Of a stretch of DNA of 64,000 nucleotides, positions 26,201-39,765 are shown in pieces. Numbering within the stretch: the stretch's first letter is position 1; each line of letters begins with the position of its first letter. The stretch is from NCBI RefSeq assembly GCF_000150275.1, contig NW_002060943.1, positions 8,645,070 through 8,709,069 on the forward strand, written 5' to 3'. This stretch comes from Trichoplax adhaerens (Eukaryota; Placozoa; Uniplacotomia; Trichoplacea; Trichoplacidae). Made by a program: the position numbers and the translations under genes. Under the pieces are notes generated by a model that saw nothing but the letters and a program-made list of their open reading frames with translations, was not told where the DNA came from and made no database searches.

Positions 26201-29200
26201 AACAGGCTTATATAATTTATAATTACTATAATTTATGATAGACTACAGAATGAAGAAGAACCAACATAACAATTAATTTGAGGGTGTCATGCAATCTAAC
26301 CTATAGGTTAATTCATGCGAACCATATATTTTAGAGACAGTATACCTTAGGAAGGTTAATTTAAAAACTTTGAGATCAGAATTTATCAATTCCGTAGTAT
26401 TTTAAATCAAGTATCATAATTTAAGATAAATTGGGTAAAAAGGGTGTTTATAAACTCGCTTTAATGATTTAATATTTCTAGGACGTCAAAATCTGAATTA
26501 GTATGCGCAATAATGTTACTGTATAGATACAAGCATTCCAAGTAAAATAGAAGAACTAATTAAGCAATTTTATAGCCCTTAAAGTATTGCATTCTAGACT
26601 ATATCTCTAAGCAAAATTGTTAAGATACTAGAGGTTACGGATACTGAACAGAATAAGGAAAGTACATGATTTAATGCTATGGGAGGGGAAGCAGGTTTAC
26701 CTAATGATCACTAAAACTCATTGGCTAACCTCTGTTTCATTACCAAAATATCCTTGCTAGCTTAAAAGTATTGCTAGTGGTCTAAGCAGAAAATTAAATC
26801 GCGATATGCGATACATCAAAGAACACTGGCAAAATTTTTAAGGGAATTTAGTTTTGTGTTGAAATCGAATTTTAACCTAATTGAGTCATAAATTTAATGG
26901 CAGTCATTTTTTTCTATACCTCCAGAAGGACTCTAGTCGAATCTCAATAGATTTTTATATAAATGTCAATTTCCTATTGAGAAATACCCGTATTGAGTAT
27001 GATCTATTAGCGATTATTCTACCAAGTCTTGATGCAATGAATTGATTAGTAATGTTCTGTTTCATAAAATGACAGTTTAAGGATTTTATATCGTATTAAA
27101 TGCTTGCTTTTATTCTTCGATTATGAAAATAAGAAAAATTTAACGAAACTTGCAAATTATTTGCCTTATTGACTAAGACGTAATGATGCAAAAAAAAATT
27201 GGCGTACTCACGCTATTGTTACCTTCGGGAATAACTAATATCCCGGATATTCGAGAGACGATGTAGTGTGAAAAATAAAATTACGGTATCACTACAGCCC
27301 AGGCGAGTAATTGACTGTAGAAAATAGATCACGAAGCTGATCCTGCTGTAAAGGAATACATAGGAATTTTCGAAACCTTTCTTTTTACAAATATCATGGG
27401 ATCGACTTAATGCTTTGGTTGCTGATTGCTCATAAAGGAATAAAGTACTGTAAACTTCAAAGATGCTACGTCACTCTTGGTTAACACAATTTTCTCAGTT
27501 ATCATCGCAGAGATGCTAGAAAATTGTGGAAATTAAGGTAATGGTTAGAGAATTTGGTCTGAAATATCATTTGTCATAAGAAAAAGTAGGAATCTCCATA
27601 ATCTTAACAGTATTTTAAAATTTGCCAGTCATCTTGTCAATTTATTTTCAGCATATTAAATTAAACAATTTGCGAGAATAACTCTACAAATTAAGTATTT
27701 GTCAACGTCATGCCGTATGGCTTATTTCCCATGTCATAGAAAGGACAGAGGTCAAAGGCGTTGAAATACATCAAACAACTTGATATTAGTATGAGTAAGA
27801 TTTAAAGTTACAGAATTGCTAACTTAAAGTAACATTTCATTTCATTTCTAGATGAAGCATTGATCATTGTACTCATAAATTGTACTTGATGTAGTTTAGC
27901 AATAACTAGATTAATCCAGTTATATCAAGATCGGCCGATAATATAGAAATGACTTACTTTTTTAAGGTTGATGTTTAAACCAGAATAGAATGAATTTAGC
28001 AGATAGACATCTATTGATAAGCGGTAGGAAAGAGGGCAGATAGGTATAGTAATAAGGTTGGTAAAAATGGACTCTTTGCTTTCGCTGCTTTTTATTAATA
28101 TTCGTCGCCTTACACCGCACCGCGGAACAAGCAATAACGTCTGCTATGTCTTTGGACTGCAAGCGCAAGCAACTATATATATATGTATATAAATTATTGA
28201 TAAAGTAAGTAATTCATACAATCTGATCAACAAGTTATTTCATCCAATTGAAATAAAATCTACTTTAAACAAGTGCATAATATCAACATAATTTGTCCCA
28301 CCCTTATGTCAACGATATTGACCTTATAATAGCTAAGGATATTATGATCGAGTGGGGCGTTATTTTCAATTAATCAAATTGTCCGTTAAGATGTTGTTAC
28401 TCGAATGAAGGATGTACAAATCTCTTTGTGAAACAATTGCAGTATTTGCATATGATAGGCATATTTTATAATCAGTGTACCATCGAAACAAAGCGTAGGC
28501 AAGCTGAATCGATAATAAATGCTATTTTCTCCTGTTTTTCCTCAAATGCAATCATTTTCCAACATGTTTGTTTGCATTGTCTTGAGGCAGACAATGTTAT
28601 GACGTGAACTATCGGTACCATCTCTTATTTAATAATGATAATTCCTTTTTTTACCATGAAATGGATCTCCGATAGCTAATTCCGATACGGTAGAATGGTT
28701 GTAACATACAATTTCTTGTCATTGCCGTTTATGGCGGCGTGATGGATCTGCGCATTGTTGCTTTTACATTATAAAAGGAAGATGAAAGTTGGCTTCTGTT
28801 GCAGCACTTTACCAATCTACGAAAGTTTGCGTGATTTTTGGATGAAATTCAGTCTTTAACACTAACCAAGTAGTTTAATATTATAATATGTCTTTTTACT
28901 GCTATTTTAAAACGTTGATGTCATGACGATTGCTTGAAACAGACTTATAGTCATAATTTTCACTTTATTACATATAACTTGGTGATGATCATGTATTTCA
29001 ATGTGCTTCAGATCTATAGAACATCAGCCAGGACTATATTGGCTATGCAGAGTAATAGATTCTTTAAATGCCTACATGCAACCCCTAAAAATTACATTGA
29101 TAAATGTTACCTACAGTAAAAGGTTTATTTTCATTGACTTAATTTGTAAAGATAAGTTTTATCCGGTGATCAAGGAATATTTAATTACTTAGCAATAATC

Positions 29201-32200
29201 CCTTGCTTTGTGCAAGAGCGATTTCTATTTTTCTTTAAAATGATAGATACGAGTACATTCAATATTGATTTAGTTTAGATCAAAACAACCAATCAATTAT
29301 TATTTAATGATTATGTACTCATTCTATATTAATTAAATAGATGGAAAGTTACATTAGTATGCCCAATAATTAGGCTATTTTAATGGCAACAGTACTTCTT
29401 TTCAAGATAGACTGTTAACGGTGATTATCATGATTTAACCAGTGATAATTTGACCGCTTAAAATAAATTTCTAATCATTTAATTAACGTTAAGAATAGAG
29501 TCAAAATGCTCCTTATATTTTTAAGCCTTACTTAAATATTCTATTTGCGTCACGAAAGGATGTTGCGGAATAGCTATAAGGTACCCTGCTGCATCTAAAC
29601 AACTATATGAAATTTTATCGAAGGAAATATTGCCTGATATAGATTATAAATTATTATTGGCATCGAGACAATAAGTTAGTCAATAATTTATTCTAAGATA
29701 ACTATTTTAGAAAAAATTTTACAATCCAGTGATCACTGCAGGGTGGCATTTTATGGTGGTGCAAGACATATAGTTCTGCTATCTTACAAGTACATATTTG
29801 CTGAGCGATTAAGTACTATTCGCTTAAAATCATTATACCATTTTTAAGCAGCTTTAATCAGCTTGTCAGAATGGCCAGCATGTGACTATTGATAAATGAA
29901 TATCTTTATCAGGTTTAAGAAACTTCAGGGATTTTTAAAATTCAATTTTAAAATAGTTTGCAGAATTAAATGAAGCTTTTGTAAGGTTAGAATTTTCAAT
30001 TCGATAGACTAAAAACTTTGTCAAGGATGTAAATCACGTCGAAGCTTGCTAGAGGTTGCTTTTTGGTCGAATTAGAATAATCTAACGTTAAATACCTTAT
30101 AGCATAAATGATTCGCTCATCAATGCAGTTGTAGTATAGTTGCATGATTTCAGTTAATTATGCAGGGAAGCGTTAAATATTTGATAGTGTAATAGCTATT
30201 GCTAGTAAAAATAGTCCTATTAGCTGTTGATTGAAGTTGCCGATAGTAGCTACATTGTAAAACGATCTTAGCAATACATTTCGTCCTCACTTTTGCAACA
30301 ATATGCTTACAAAGGCTATTATTTACTGTTCATTGCTTGATAATATTGCACTAGTGACCTTTGAACATTGAACTTCGATCTGTAAACTTAAGTATTAACT
30401 AATCAATTATTGTATCGTTTACGTTAACAAGCACTTAAGTAACGTGCTATGCTAAAACAAGTTGAATTTATGTACATGTTTTCTTTAGTATTATAGTTGA
30501 ACTTGATAAGATTTGACTTGTTTTCCGCTAAATAAAGATATAAATAAAAAGCAGGAAGAATTTTTTTTCAATCTATACAAAATTAAAGCGATACTAGTAA
30601 TGTTAGGCTATACAACTTGGTCTTATGAATACACAGTATGATTTGATGTCTGCATATCATTATAAATGGGAATAATAGGATCAAACACTAAGACAAGATT
30701 GATGATGGTCCTAATAAGCGAAAAAAGGCATTTTGGATTATGGCACTAAAGTTATACTTAGTAAAGAATTTAAGTTACATCTCAATATCATATCATCATT
30801 TAATGCTGGAAATTTACCGGATATATGCAAGTAATTAAGTAGAGTGCAATATCTTTTAACTTCTGTTTTAACGTTCAAATGCTATGCAGCCATAATTGAT
30901 TACTGGCAGTGTAGTGCAACTGAAAGTAATAATACTATCACGCCAGTAGTTGCTGATTTACGGTAGTAAGTTTCAAATAAACCATCGATAGTAGTAAACT
31001 TGCTAAGCTTCTGATAACTATCACGTATGTTTTATTAAAACGCTATTTTTTAAGCCATGATGCACTACAGTTTCTTTGGCAACCTGATTTAAGACATACC
31101 GTCGTATAACTGACACTTATATTAATTAGATAAACGGACATACCGGTTAATAGCTAATTACTTGAGAAACATGGTGTAAGGTTTTTTATCGTATTACGAT
31201 TTACATAAATTAGATAAATGGCCATCCGACGGGTTAGTATTAACATAATGTAACATTAACTGCTTTCATATATCATCACTGACTTTGTATATATCATAAT
31301 TTGGATGCATTACTAGCAAAGTAGTTTGCTTATTTCTAACAAGACTAATTTAAATACTGGACATTAATACTGTGAGATAGCTAGCATTCATCATTTCCTA
31401 GCGATTAAAGGAGCATCAGTAGGACTTAAAGCACTATCGGCTTACTACGATAATCGAAATAAAATTAGTTTATACCCTGGTCGCTGACTACTATGATTGG
31501 AGTAAATTAGCTTTACATGCTGTACTATATATCTATTTTACTCGCTATTTCTAGCATTTTAAATAACATGCTGATATCAGAGTTCTTACATTAATTTTTT
31601 AATTTTTTAATATAATAAAGTAAATTAGATCACGATACCTAGCGTGGGTACGACTTGGGCTACGATTTTAGAATTAGTCTTACGAGTAGATCTGTCCTTG
31701 TGTGCTGTAAAGCATACTACAACGACTTCGCTGATATTTATCCATAAATCATAACTACGGCTTACTTAGTCCAGAAGTATCAGTCTAAACAGTGAAAGTT
31801 GTAATTGAAAATTTGTTAAAGTAAAATGATTTACAGTATATACTCATAAAATAAAGAATTTACTGATATTTACCCACCGATAATGAGTTATGCTTAGGTT
31901 GAAAGTTGCTTAGGCTATGTATGTTGAAGGAATTACAAAATGTGAGTTAAAATTTTCCAACTTGATAATGTAAAGTAAAAGGCACTTATTGAATAGGGTT
32001 GAATTATTTAGATATTCCATCTACTCTCTCATAGATGAAAATCGTGCACCAATGGCGTTGATGGTGACTACATCACATGAAAACCTTGTAATATTTCAAG
32101 TCTATGTTGTCGAGGTCATTTTATATAATTACACTTACTTAATATTATGGTTCTGAAAATTTACTATGTAATGGTAGCAAAAAGAGTAACTACTTCCTAA

Positions 32201-33131
32201 TACATAGTTTTTTGATTCAATCTAGTCACATGAAATAAAATTACTTATTCAGTAACTGAGTGAATCCTACTGTCTATTAAATTGGAAATATCTGCTTCTA
32301 TTTTTGATTTTCTTTCATAACATATCTCCAGCATACGGTTAGCAAAGCATTCGAGTACCAGTAAGAAAGCAGTACTAAATTAGGGATAATTATAGCTTCC
32401 GAAATCAGTAAAATATATATATGAACGTGACCGTATGCGAAGTCGGTCATTTTGCAAACATCACAGAAAATCAACCGTATAGAATGATTGATATTGATAA
32501 TTATACATTAACAATTTTAATCATATATTCAATGTAGGACTTTAACTATTCAAGCCGATTGCCTGTACTGATGATCGATATACAGTATAGGAGTTAGAAA
32601 CAAGCCTATAATTGTATAGTCTGAAATTATTTCTGTAGTAATATATTTAATATACTTGCTATAGGGTAGAGAATGCCTTCGTATATAAACTTTGATTACC
32701 TTATACAACGTAAATACTGAAGTCTTAATTGCTTAAATTATTCGTTACTCTACAACATGAGTAAGTGCGAAATACAATGGATGCTCTAGCAGCAAAATTT
32801 CAAAACATATACCAAAAAGCTGCCTAAGGAATAAATTATTGTAATTAAACCTTTCTAGCTCGAGTGTTACTGTATACTTAGATCAGTTTTAGGGCTGAGA
32901 TCATTACTACGCAAACGTACATGATGTATGCTATACGCATTCGTGATTTATTTAGATATCCAAGATATTGATTTAAAGAAAAGTGGACGAAACATTTATA
33001 CCAATTCTTGTCACAAACACTGTAGCTTTAACGGATTGACAAATTTTTCCAAAATAAGTTACGTAGAACTTTATTACATTACATTAAAAATTAAAAAAAT
33101 CGTAAATAATAGCAGTAGCAATTACTCCTGT
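23231..33131. other. Gene-poor stretch, ~9.9 kb
   Basis: Very AT-rich, no ORF above about 70 codons with protein-like composition and no recognised domain on either strand. Weak items are an exon-like patch on the minus strand near 27230-27330 ending at a GTGAGT donor, and a GC-richer patch at 28010-28165 with overlapping short ORFs in several frames. Two related phrases at about 31115 and 31205 ('attagataaaYggMcat') suggest another decayed repeat. No tRNA cloverleaf found by eye. Confidence 0.45.
32420..32458 (+). repeat. Dispersed ~39-bp motif, copy 2
   Basis: Counterpart of 15074-15112. Here the ATG-led reading frame continues for about 38 codons after the shared part. It may be a fragment of a dispersed repeat or a short conserved peptide; the sequence alone does not decide. 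Confidence 0.4.
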
Positions 33132-33652
33132 TTGCGACACAAGAAAACAACACAGTACTTATCATAAATTTTACTTTAATCCGCAGATCTACTTCCCTAG
33201 CCTATGGTATTGTTGCTGGAATCCTTACGAAGCACTAACTCGCTCAACACAATAAACGATATAAAGCTATCACACAACTTAGCCTTAACCTGGATCACTT
33301 TTTATAGATCACAGTCCTTCTTATACACTCTTTCGGTACTTACAAGCATATTTATTATACTACTAACATATTTCAATAACAAACATGTTATTACGATTAA
33401 ATTATCAAATACGGGCATTCGAGGTAATAAACAATTTCATACGTAAATCTGTTTCGACTGTAAGAACTGTAAGCTCCTATCTTCTCGATGGATACTTGTA
33501 ACATATTACTATATCATCATAATATCATAATAACTTAGATTATTACTAACAATAACAATTCCTAAAGTAGTAGCTCATACTTCTAAAAAGTTCAAAACAA
33601 AATGTAATCATAAACTACACTTCCATATCTAAGTTATTTTGATGACTGTGAC
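33132..33652 (+). repeat. ~520-bp dispersed repeat, copy A
   Basis: Aligned by eye with 51605-52126 over its whole length, at roughly 85-90 percent identity with very few indels. Both copies begin 'ttgcgacacaRgaaaacaac' and end 'gatgactgtgaca'. With one base trimmed the ends are TG...CA, as in a solo LTR, but no target-site duplication or terminal inverted repeat is evident. The 80-codon ORF in copy A (33204-33446) is not kept in copy B, where the ATG is ACG and a stop follows, so the element is probably non-coding. Confidence 0.8.
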
Positions 33653-36600
33653 AAGCAAGTATAAGCCATACGATCAGATTTATTCATTTTCACCAAGTAC
33701 GCCATTTTAAAATATAAACCGAAGGGATATAGATAGTTAGATACTGCATCGCAATCACTGTCATTCCAATATAGCCGTTGAGGGATCTGACAGCGCAATA
33801 TTTCCTGGATTCGATATTAAAAATTACATAATATTGCACTTTTCCATTCAAGATGAAGAGTATCGAAGCAACTTCATGGAATAGTTAGATACGTTCGATC
33901 TGTACTAGAATTGTAATTTATGATCACTATAACCGTTTTAGATTCTGTACATTCCCTGTATAATGATAGATATATAGCATTATAACGACTTATAGATAAA
34001 TTACTTTAAAAGTAAATATTCATCGTTGTTATAGTGTTCCGAAGCTATAAAATTGATATCAACCACCACTTTAAAATGAGCTTTATATCTGCACATAATG
34101 TAATACTGCGACTAGCTGTCTAGCTATCGAAACTGTTTATTATTTATGACATTTTTCTTTAATAATATTTGTTCTGCCTAAACATTGATCTTTTACGTTA
34201 TCTTAATTAATGGAAATAAACAAGTTATTATTTCTAGTCTCGATGCGTTTTTAATGGTATCAGTGATCGTTATTGCATTGTAAATAGATTCGTAACCATA
34301 AAGCAAATTTCATTATCAGCTCTATCATCAAAAGTTAATGTACTATTATATATTAGTTGAGTACCATACAGCAATAATATAATGAGCAGAGATGTAGCTG
34401 AATTTGCTAGAATAAGGTTGATTAAGCTTTATTATGGAGTAATTTGCCCTAACGAAGATAACAGCTTTCACGTATTGGATAGATTGAAATAAATCCGTAG
34501 GTTATATCTCTTAATTAATCAGTTCATTATCATAATTGCGATACTAGCCACCTTCAGCGCAATGTGATACCTAAATAATGATAGTAGCAAAAGAATAATT
34601 CATTTATTATATATTATAATTGCAATTGATTGTAAGAATTCATCAAATTTAATGTATTTGATTACATTATTTTTTAATTATCGCGATTTTATCTCAGAAA
34701 ATATTAATTAGAGGCGTACGTCATAGTCTGCCGATGTAACTTTGGGTATTATTGCGAAACGGATAATAGACAATGATGGTCCCCGGATGATATCGCACAG
34801 ATATGATTATAACCACAATTATGTATACATTTTACTCCTAAGAAGTGTTCAGAGCTGATTATTACAAGGATTATATATTTATATGTGCTTCATATCCTGG
34901 AATCTAGCTCAATCGTTAAAATAATGCCTATTTCATGGAATAAGACATTATTTAAATTCGTTTGTATGAGAACCATGATATTACTATTAAATGAGATTCA
35001 GATTAGAAAAGGTTAGGATTAAAATCCGTCATGGTTTGTAACAGATTAAATAATTTAATATGATGATATTTAACAAGAAAATTATTCATCATTTCATCAA
35101 TAGTCATGATCATAAATTACAAGCCATACTAATTCTATTTGATTAATATATCGCTTACATTGAAAGAGAAATAGTAGCAGTTTCTGTACGAAGTTAATAT
35201 AATATTAAAATCGATTATTAATTATAGATTTACCTGTAAGTAGTGCAAATTTTATCCTCATAATTGCTGATCAATATCGCTCATGTGTATACCTGTTCAA
35301 TCATTAATGTGGAAATTTTCCATTTAATCAATCTAAATGTAGGCATGCAATGAGATAATTACTTTAAAGTCCTTAGGTAATTCCTATGCCATTACATTTT
35401 CTCATGTAGACTTTTTTAGTCAAGATATCAACTTTCTTGACGTCATTAAAATATCGAAAGGAAGGAACGCTATCAACAATTGTTGAAAGACTGTTTAAAT
35501 TCTAAATTGTCTCCGTACGAAGAAAATCAATAAATATCATGAAAGCATAATAGTTAGATAAATAAAGATATAAAATTACATCAATAGGTTTAGCTACCGG
35601 TATTAAATGATATAACAATAATAATTCATCTAATGGAAGAATTAAAATAATAAGGAAATTTTAGATTATAGTAAAAAACAAAAGTATTTATCATCAAGTA
35701 GATTGTTTATTATTAACGATTAAGATTTTAAAGACAAAGGAAGCTGAGAAATATGTGACAAAATTATCGCTTCATTTCTTTCTGTTCTATATGGCGATAA
35801 ATTCCTTTAACCTGGCAGCAGAATACTGTTGCCATGCAATATGTATATGCGGGTAAATATACAGAATCTATGTACAGCATTTATAAGCCTCTCTATTTCC
35901 TTCCTGATATAGTAAATTGATTCAAGCCATGCATAGTCGAAGCACCATTTTTATATAGTTCTTTTTGCTAAATATTTTTGTATAAGTTGGATTTTAACAT
36001 TAACGAAGAAATATAGAGCTGTGTATTAACTTGTCATCCATATTGGATTTATATCATGGATATAAAAAGAAAATTCAGATATTATTACACTACGCTAAAT
36101 TACTACTTTTGAGGATAGATTGGATAGCTTTAATGATAGATAGTAAAATTTCTGAAGAGAGTATTTAATTCAAATATATAATATGGTGTTTTATAAAATT
36201 CTTTGTATGTTAAAATTTTAAAGTTGAAATGTTGCTTACTGCCTTAGAATACCAAGGAATATTAGTTAAGTTAAGGCGGGATTATCCTAATGATAATCTG
36301 TGAAGGTTAAACCTTTTTCTTGCTATAAAATCACGTAAGATCATTTTTAAGCTGACATTTCAAGTTTTCATTTTTTTATTAAGAAAGGTAATGACGCTTG
36401 AATATTTAGTTATTATAAAAGTTTAATTATAACAGCTTCTGTACATTTTCGAAATAAAAAGCTGCTAGTGCTAGGATACGGTTGTCAAATCGAACTGCAA
36501 GAAAAATAGGTCCCTTCATATCCTTTCTGTAGTATTATAATTGGAGTTATGTCATAGTTTAAATATTATTTTTATTATCACGAAATGAAAACAAATTGTA

Positions 36601-39600
36601 CTGTTTCATTAGTATCAGATTAAAATCACAGCAGGAAAGTACGAGACCAATAACCAGCAGCCATATGTGAACCTGATGCAATGATTACCGATACGGTACA
36701 TCCATCAGTGGTATTTCTATGTAATAATTAGACGTGTTTATTTTTCACCTTACCCCTTCAATTCATTGTAGATGGTACGAAATGATCGGACTACATTATA
36801 ACTTATTAAATAAAATAGTACTTACTTACATCTTTTATTGAGATTTTAATTAATGATATCAATAGCGAAAAAGGAAAAGGAAGCAACAAAAAGTAATTGT
36901 TCCGCTAGCGTACTATTCCTTTTTACTGAAATCATCCTTATAATTGTTAGCAAAAGATTTCAATTTTCTTACGTCTTTGTTTGGTAGCGCATTGACATTA
37001 AACGGAAATTTAAGTCACGTTGCAAATTTTCGAATAAAATACAATTATTATTAATATTTTACAGAAGCAAACAGTTTACAGTAATTCAAGGGTCTATTGT
37101 AGACAATTACTGTAAGAATGTACAGTATTTGTAGCATAGATATAATAGCTGTGTCAGAATGATGAAATTTGGTCTAATTAGTCATGAATAACATAATGAA
37201 TCGCGATTAATAACAGTATAACGTTAACCGCTTTAAAAATGAGGTCATAAATTTGAACTTTTATGAAGATATCTATTTGACTTGTTTATATTATTATTTA
37301 AGTGTTGATTTTGAATATAAAAATTTCTCTCGAACTATAGCCGTCTACCAATCAACATGATGCTAATCTGTGTCGGCCATTATGAATAAGTAGATTCTTT
37401 CCAATCAAAAATAGTAGAGCAATATAAAAAGTATTCGATATAGAACTACGTCAACATCAATTGTTAACTGTTGACTAATTTTTTTTTACACGTATAGCCG
37501 TAGGAATTTGTTGCCATTTTAACTTGGTAAGTAAAATGTAGTGGATGATGCAGGAAGAATTTCAGGTCCATTTTATGCAATAAAAACTGGAATATTCAAG
37601 AAGAGTATTAATAATACAGTCTTGCCTCCTTCCTACTAATTATAATAGTTGCCATTGACGAAGACAAGACGTGCTATAGGCGTCTAGATGGTGTCGTGGG
37701 TGCTAAACAAAATCGCGTTGCGAAATAGCACTACTGCAACACCACAATGTGTTCAACAGGATTTGTTGTCTGCCAATTTCTAGCTACATTTCGAGTTCGT
37801 CTATGAATTTATAGCTCAAAGGGTTGATTCATATCGATGACGGACACCACAATAACGTCAACGCGATTTGTTGTCTGTCAATTTGGAGTTCAATTTGGAG
37901 TTCATGGATGAACTTGTAAGTCAAGGAATGGCTCAAATAGATGACGGTTGGAGTTCCGTTACTTTTGTTCGTTATATCAACAATGTTAGTAGCGTAGGTG
38001 ATATGCTAATGACCACAAAAGAGAAAATACGTTGATATAATGGTTGATTTTGGTATTAAAATTGAATTCTTCTGATTGACGTCTACTAATTATAATCAAC
38101 AGTCAAGTGGATGTTGTATTTATCTATTATATTTCAAAATCAACGGTGATTCAAAATTGAGTATTGAAAATGGAAGGAAGGAAAAAATAAAAAATTAGTC
38201 TAGCTTGCCACTAACTATAGACATCGTCTTGAAAATTTAGTTATTTTATTATTGATTTGCTGTTTGGTTACTGTTGGATACGATGATGAACAAAGGGGGA
38301 AAAAAATAATAATCATCATAATAAAAGAAAAAATAGAGATTCGTTTGAATTCACGAAATCGGTGATGTTCCTTTGCTTATTGAAATGAAATTACTTTTAA
38401 TGAATGACTGATTTTCAAATTGACTGACTGTTTGAATTGAGGGATAAAATTAATTGATATTCTTATCCCATTGAGTAGATGATCAAAGTAGCGTTTCAGT
38501 ATAGTGTTGATATTATGATTATTCACTTAATCATCAAGTTGATGTGGTAACAACTCGACTGATGATTGGAAAGTGTTAAACTACTTGTTTGCTACTTTAG
38601 CGTGTGCTTGCAAAAGGTAGCTCATTTCAATAGGACACTATTTGGGGTAGAATGGAGTGATTGTTCAACATTGGCAAAAGGTAAGAGAAAAAAAATACTA
38701 AAGCGATACAAGCCATGCATTATTACGGATATCCTAGTGGATTTTTCCTCACTGTAAAATGAATTTTGACACTTGTCCATGGTTGTCACTGAAATGGTCG
38801 TCTCATAGCGACCCCCTACTGTTTTCAACCGCTGCTTCATTGCACCCCTCGACGCTTTGGTCGACCATGCTTGGTCTACTCACTCTACTGTAATCAAAAC
38901 TAAAAGTAAATATGGCGTGTGACGCATGCCCGTGGTTAGAATAGAAAGCCAACCTTCTAGGCAATTCCATTGAGCTTGATTGGTGGATGATTGTTGTGTC
39001 GCTCCACCTATCAACTCGCCTTATTTACTATCTTCAACTGCTATATTACGCCAAGTGTCACGTGCTATTCAAACTAGACTCTCATTAATTGGTCAATTAG
39101 ATGAAGAATCAGCGTAAATAATTAACTGCCAATCATTGTTCTTGTCATTACTCTTGTCGCGTGCCTTCATAACGGCTTGCAGTTTTATAGTCTAATGCCG
39201 TAACAAAAGATTTGAAAAAAAAATTTTTTTTTAAACTAAAAGGACGTAGCTAGAATCAGTCCAAGTCTGTCCGATTCGGTTGTGATTCTTTCTGACTCAA
39301 TTAATTACCCAACAGCAAGAACGCTTTTTGAACTAGAAGGTGATACATTGTAATTGAATTGTAGATTTTTTTCCCCTATCGACATTGATAGGGCCTAAAC
39401 TAAGTCATCTTGCTGTAAATGAACTCCGTTGATTTTTCTTTTTAACGCTTCTCTTTTCCGAATAACGTGTACAATATTATATTTATTTATTTCGTTGGAG
39501 AATAGTTGTGAAATTGATCATCGTCACCGTTTGCTTGGAAGTAACTTATCGATTAATTCCTGATATTATGATTATTATTAATTAAATATATATATACGGT

Positions 39601-39765
39601 ATAGAGGTGTCGAGATAGAGCTATACTTTTTTCCTGGTAATTTATACAGTATATCTATCTATCTGGTGAAAGTTCTACTGTGCTGCCGACGATAGCGTTA
39701 TTTATTTATTATTATTATTGTATTTTTATATTATTGCCATCGTGTTATCTCAAAACGTCACTTGA
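33653..39765. other. Gene-poor stretch upstream of the E-protein gene
   Basis: About 6.1 kb. The first 4 kb is plain AT-rich DNA. From about 37620 the composition becomes more mixed, with a local duplication (37760-37947) and exon-like pieces near 38600-38681 and 38980-39117 that I could not assemble into a gene. The last few hundred bases (39480-39765) include TA-rich tracts ('tatatatata' near 39587) and should carry the promoter and leader of the E-protein gene. Confidence 0.4.
37760..37947. repeat. Two-copy direct repeat, ~84 bp, period 105
   Basis: Both copies start 'gatttgttgtctgYcaattt' (37760 and 37865) and end 'gatgacgg' (37843 and 37947). They share ordered blocks (gagttc, atgaa, tagctca/aagtca) at roughly 75 percent identity. 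No frame is open in both. Confidence 0.6.

Noticed and set aside
27230-27330. Minus-strand exon ending at a GTGAGT donor
   Set aside because: Only a single exon-like patch was found; no phase-compatible partner within several kilobases.
27925-28193. Overlapping ORFs on both strands in a GC-richer patch
   Set aside because: Three frames are open together, which points to chance lack of stops; no family recognised.
33204-33446. 80-codon ORF with a hydrophobic segment inside dispersed repeat copy A
   Set aside because: The start codon and frame are lost in copy B, so it is not under coding constraint.
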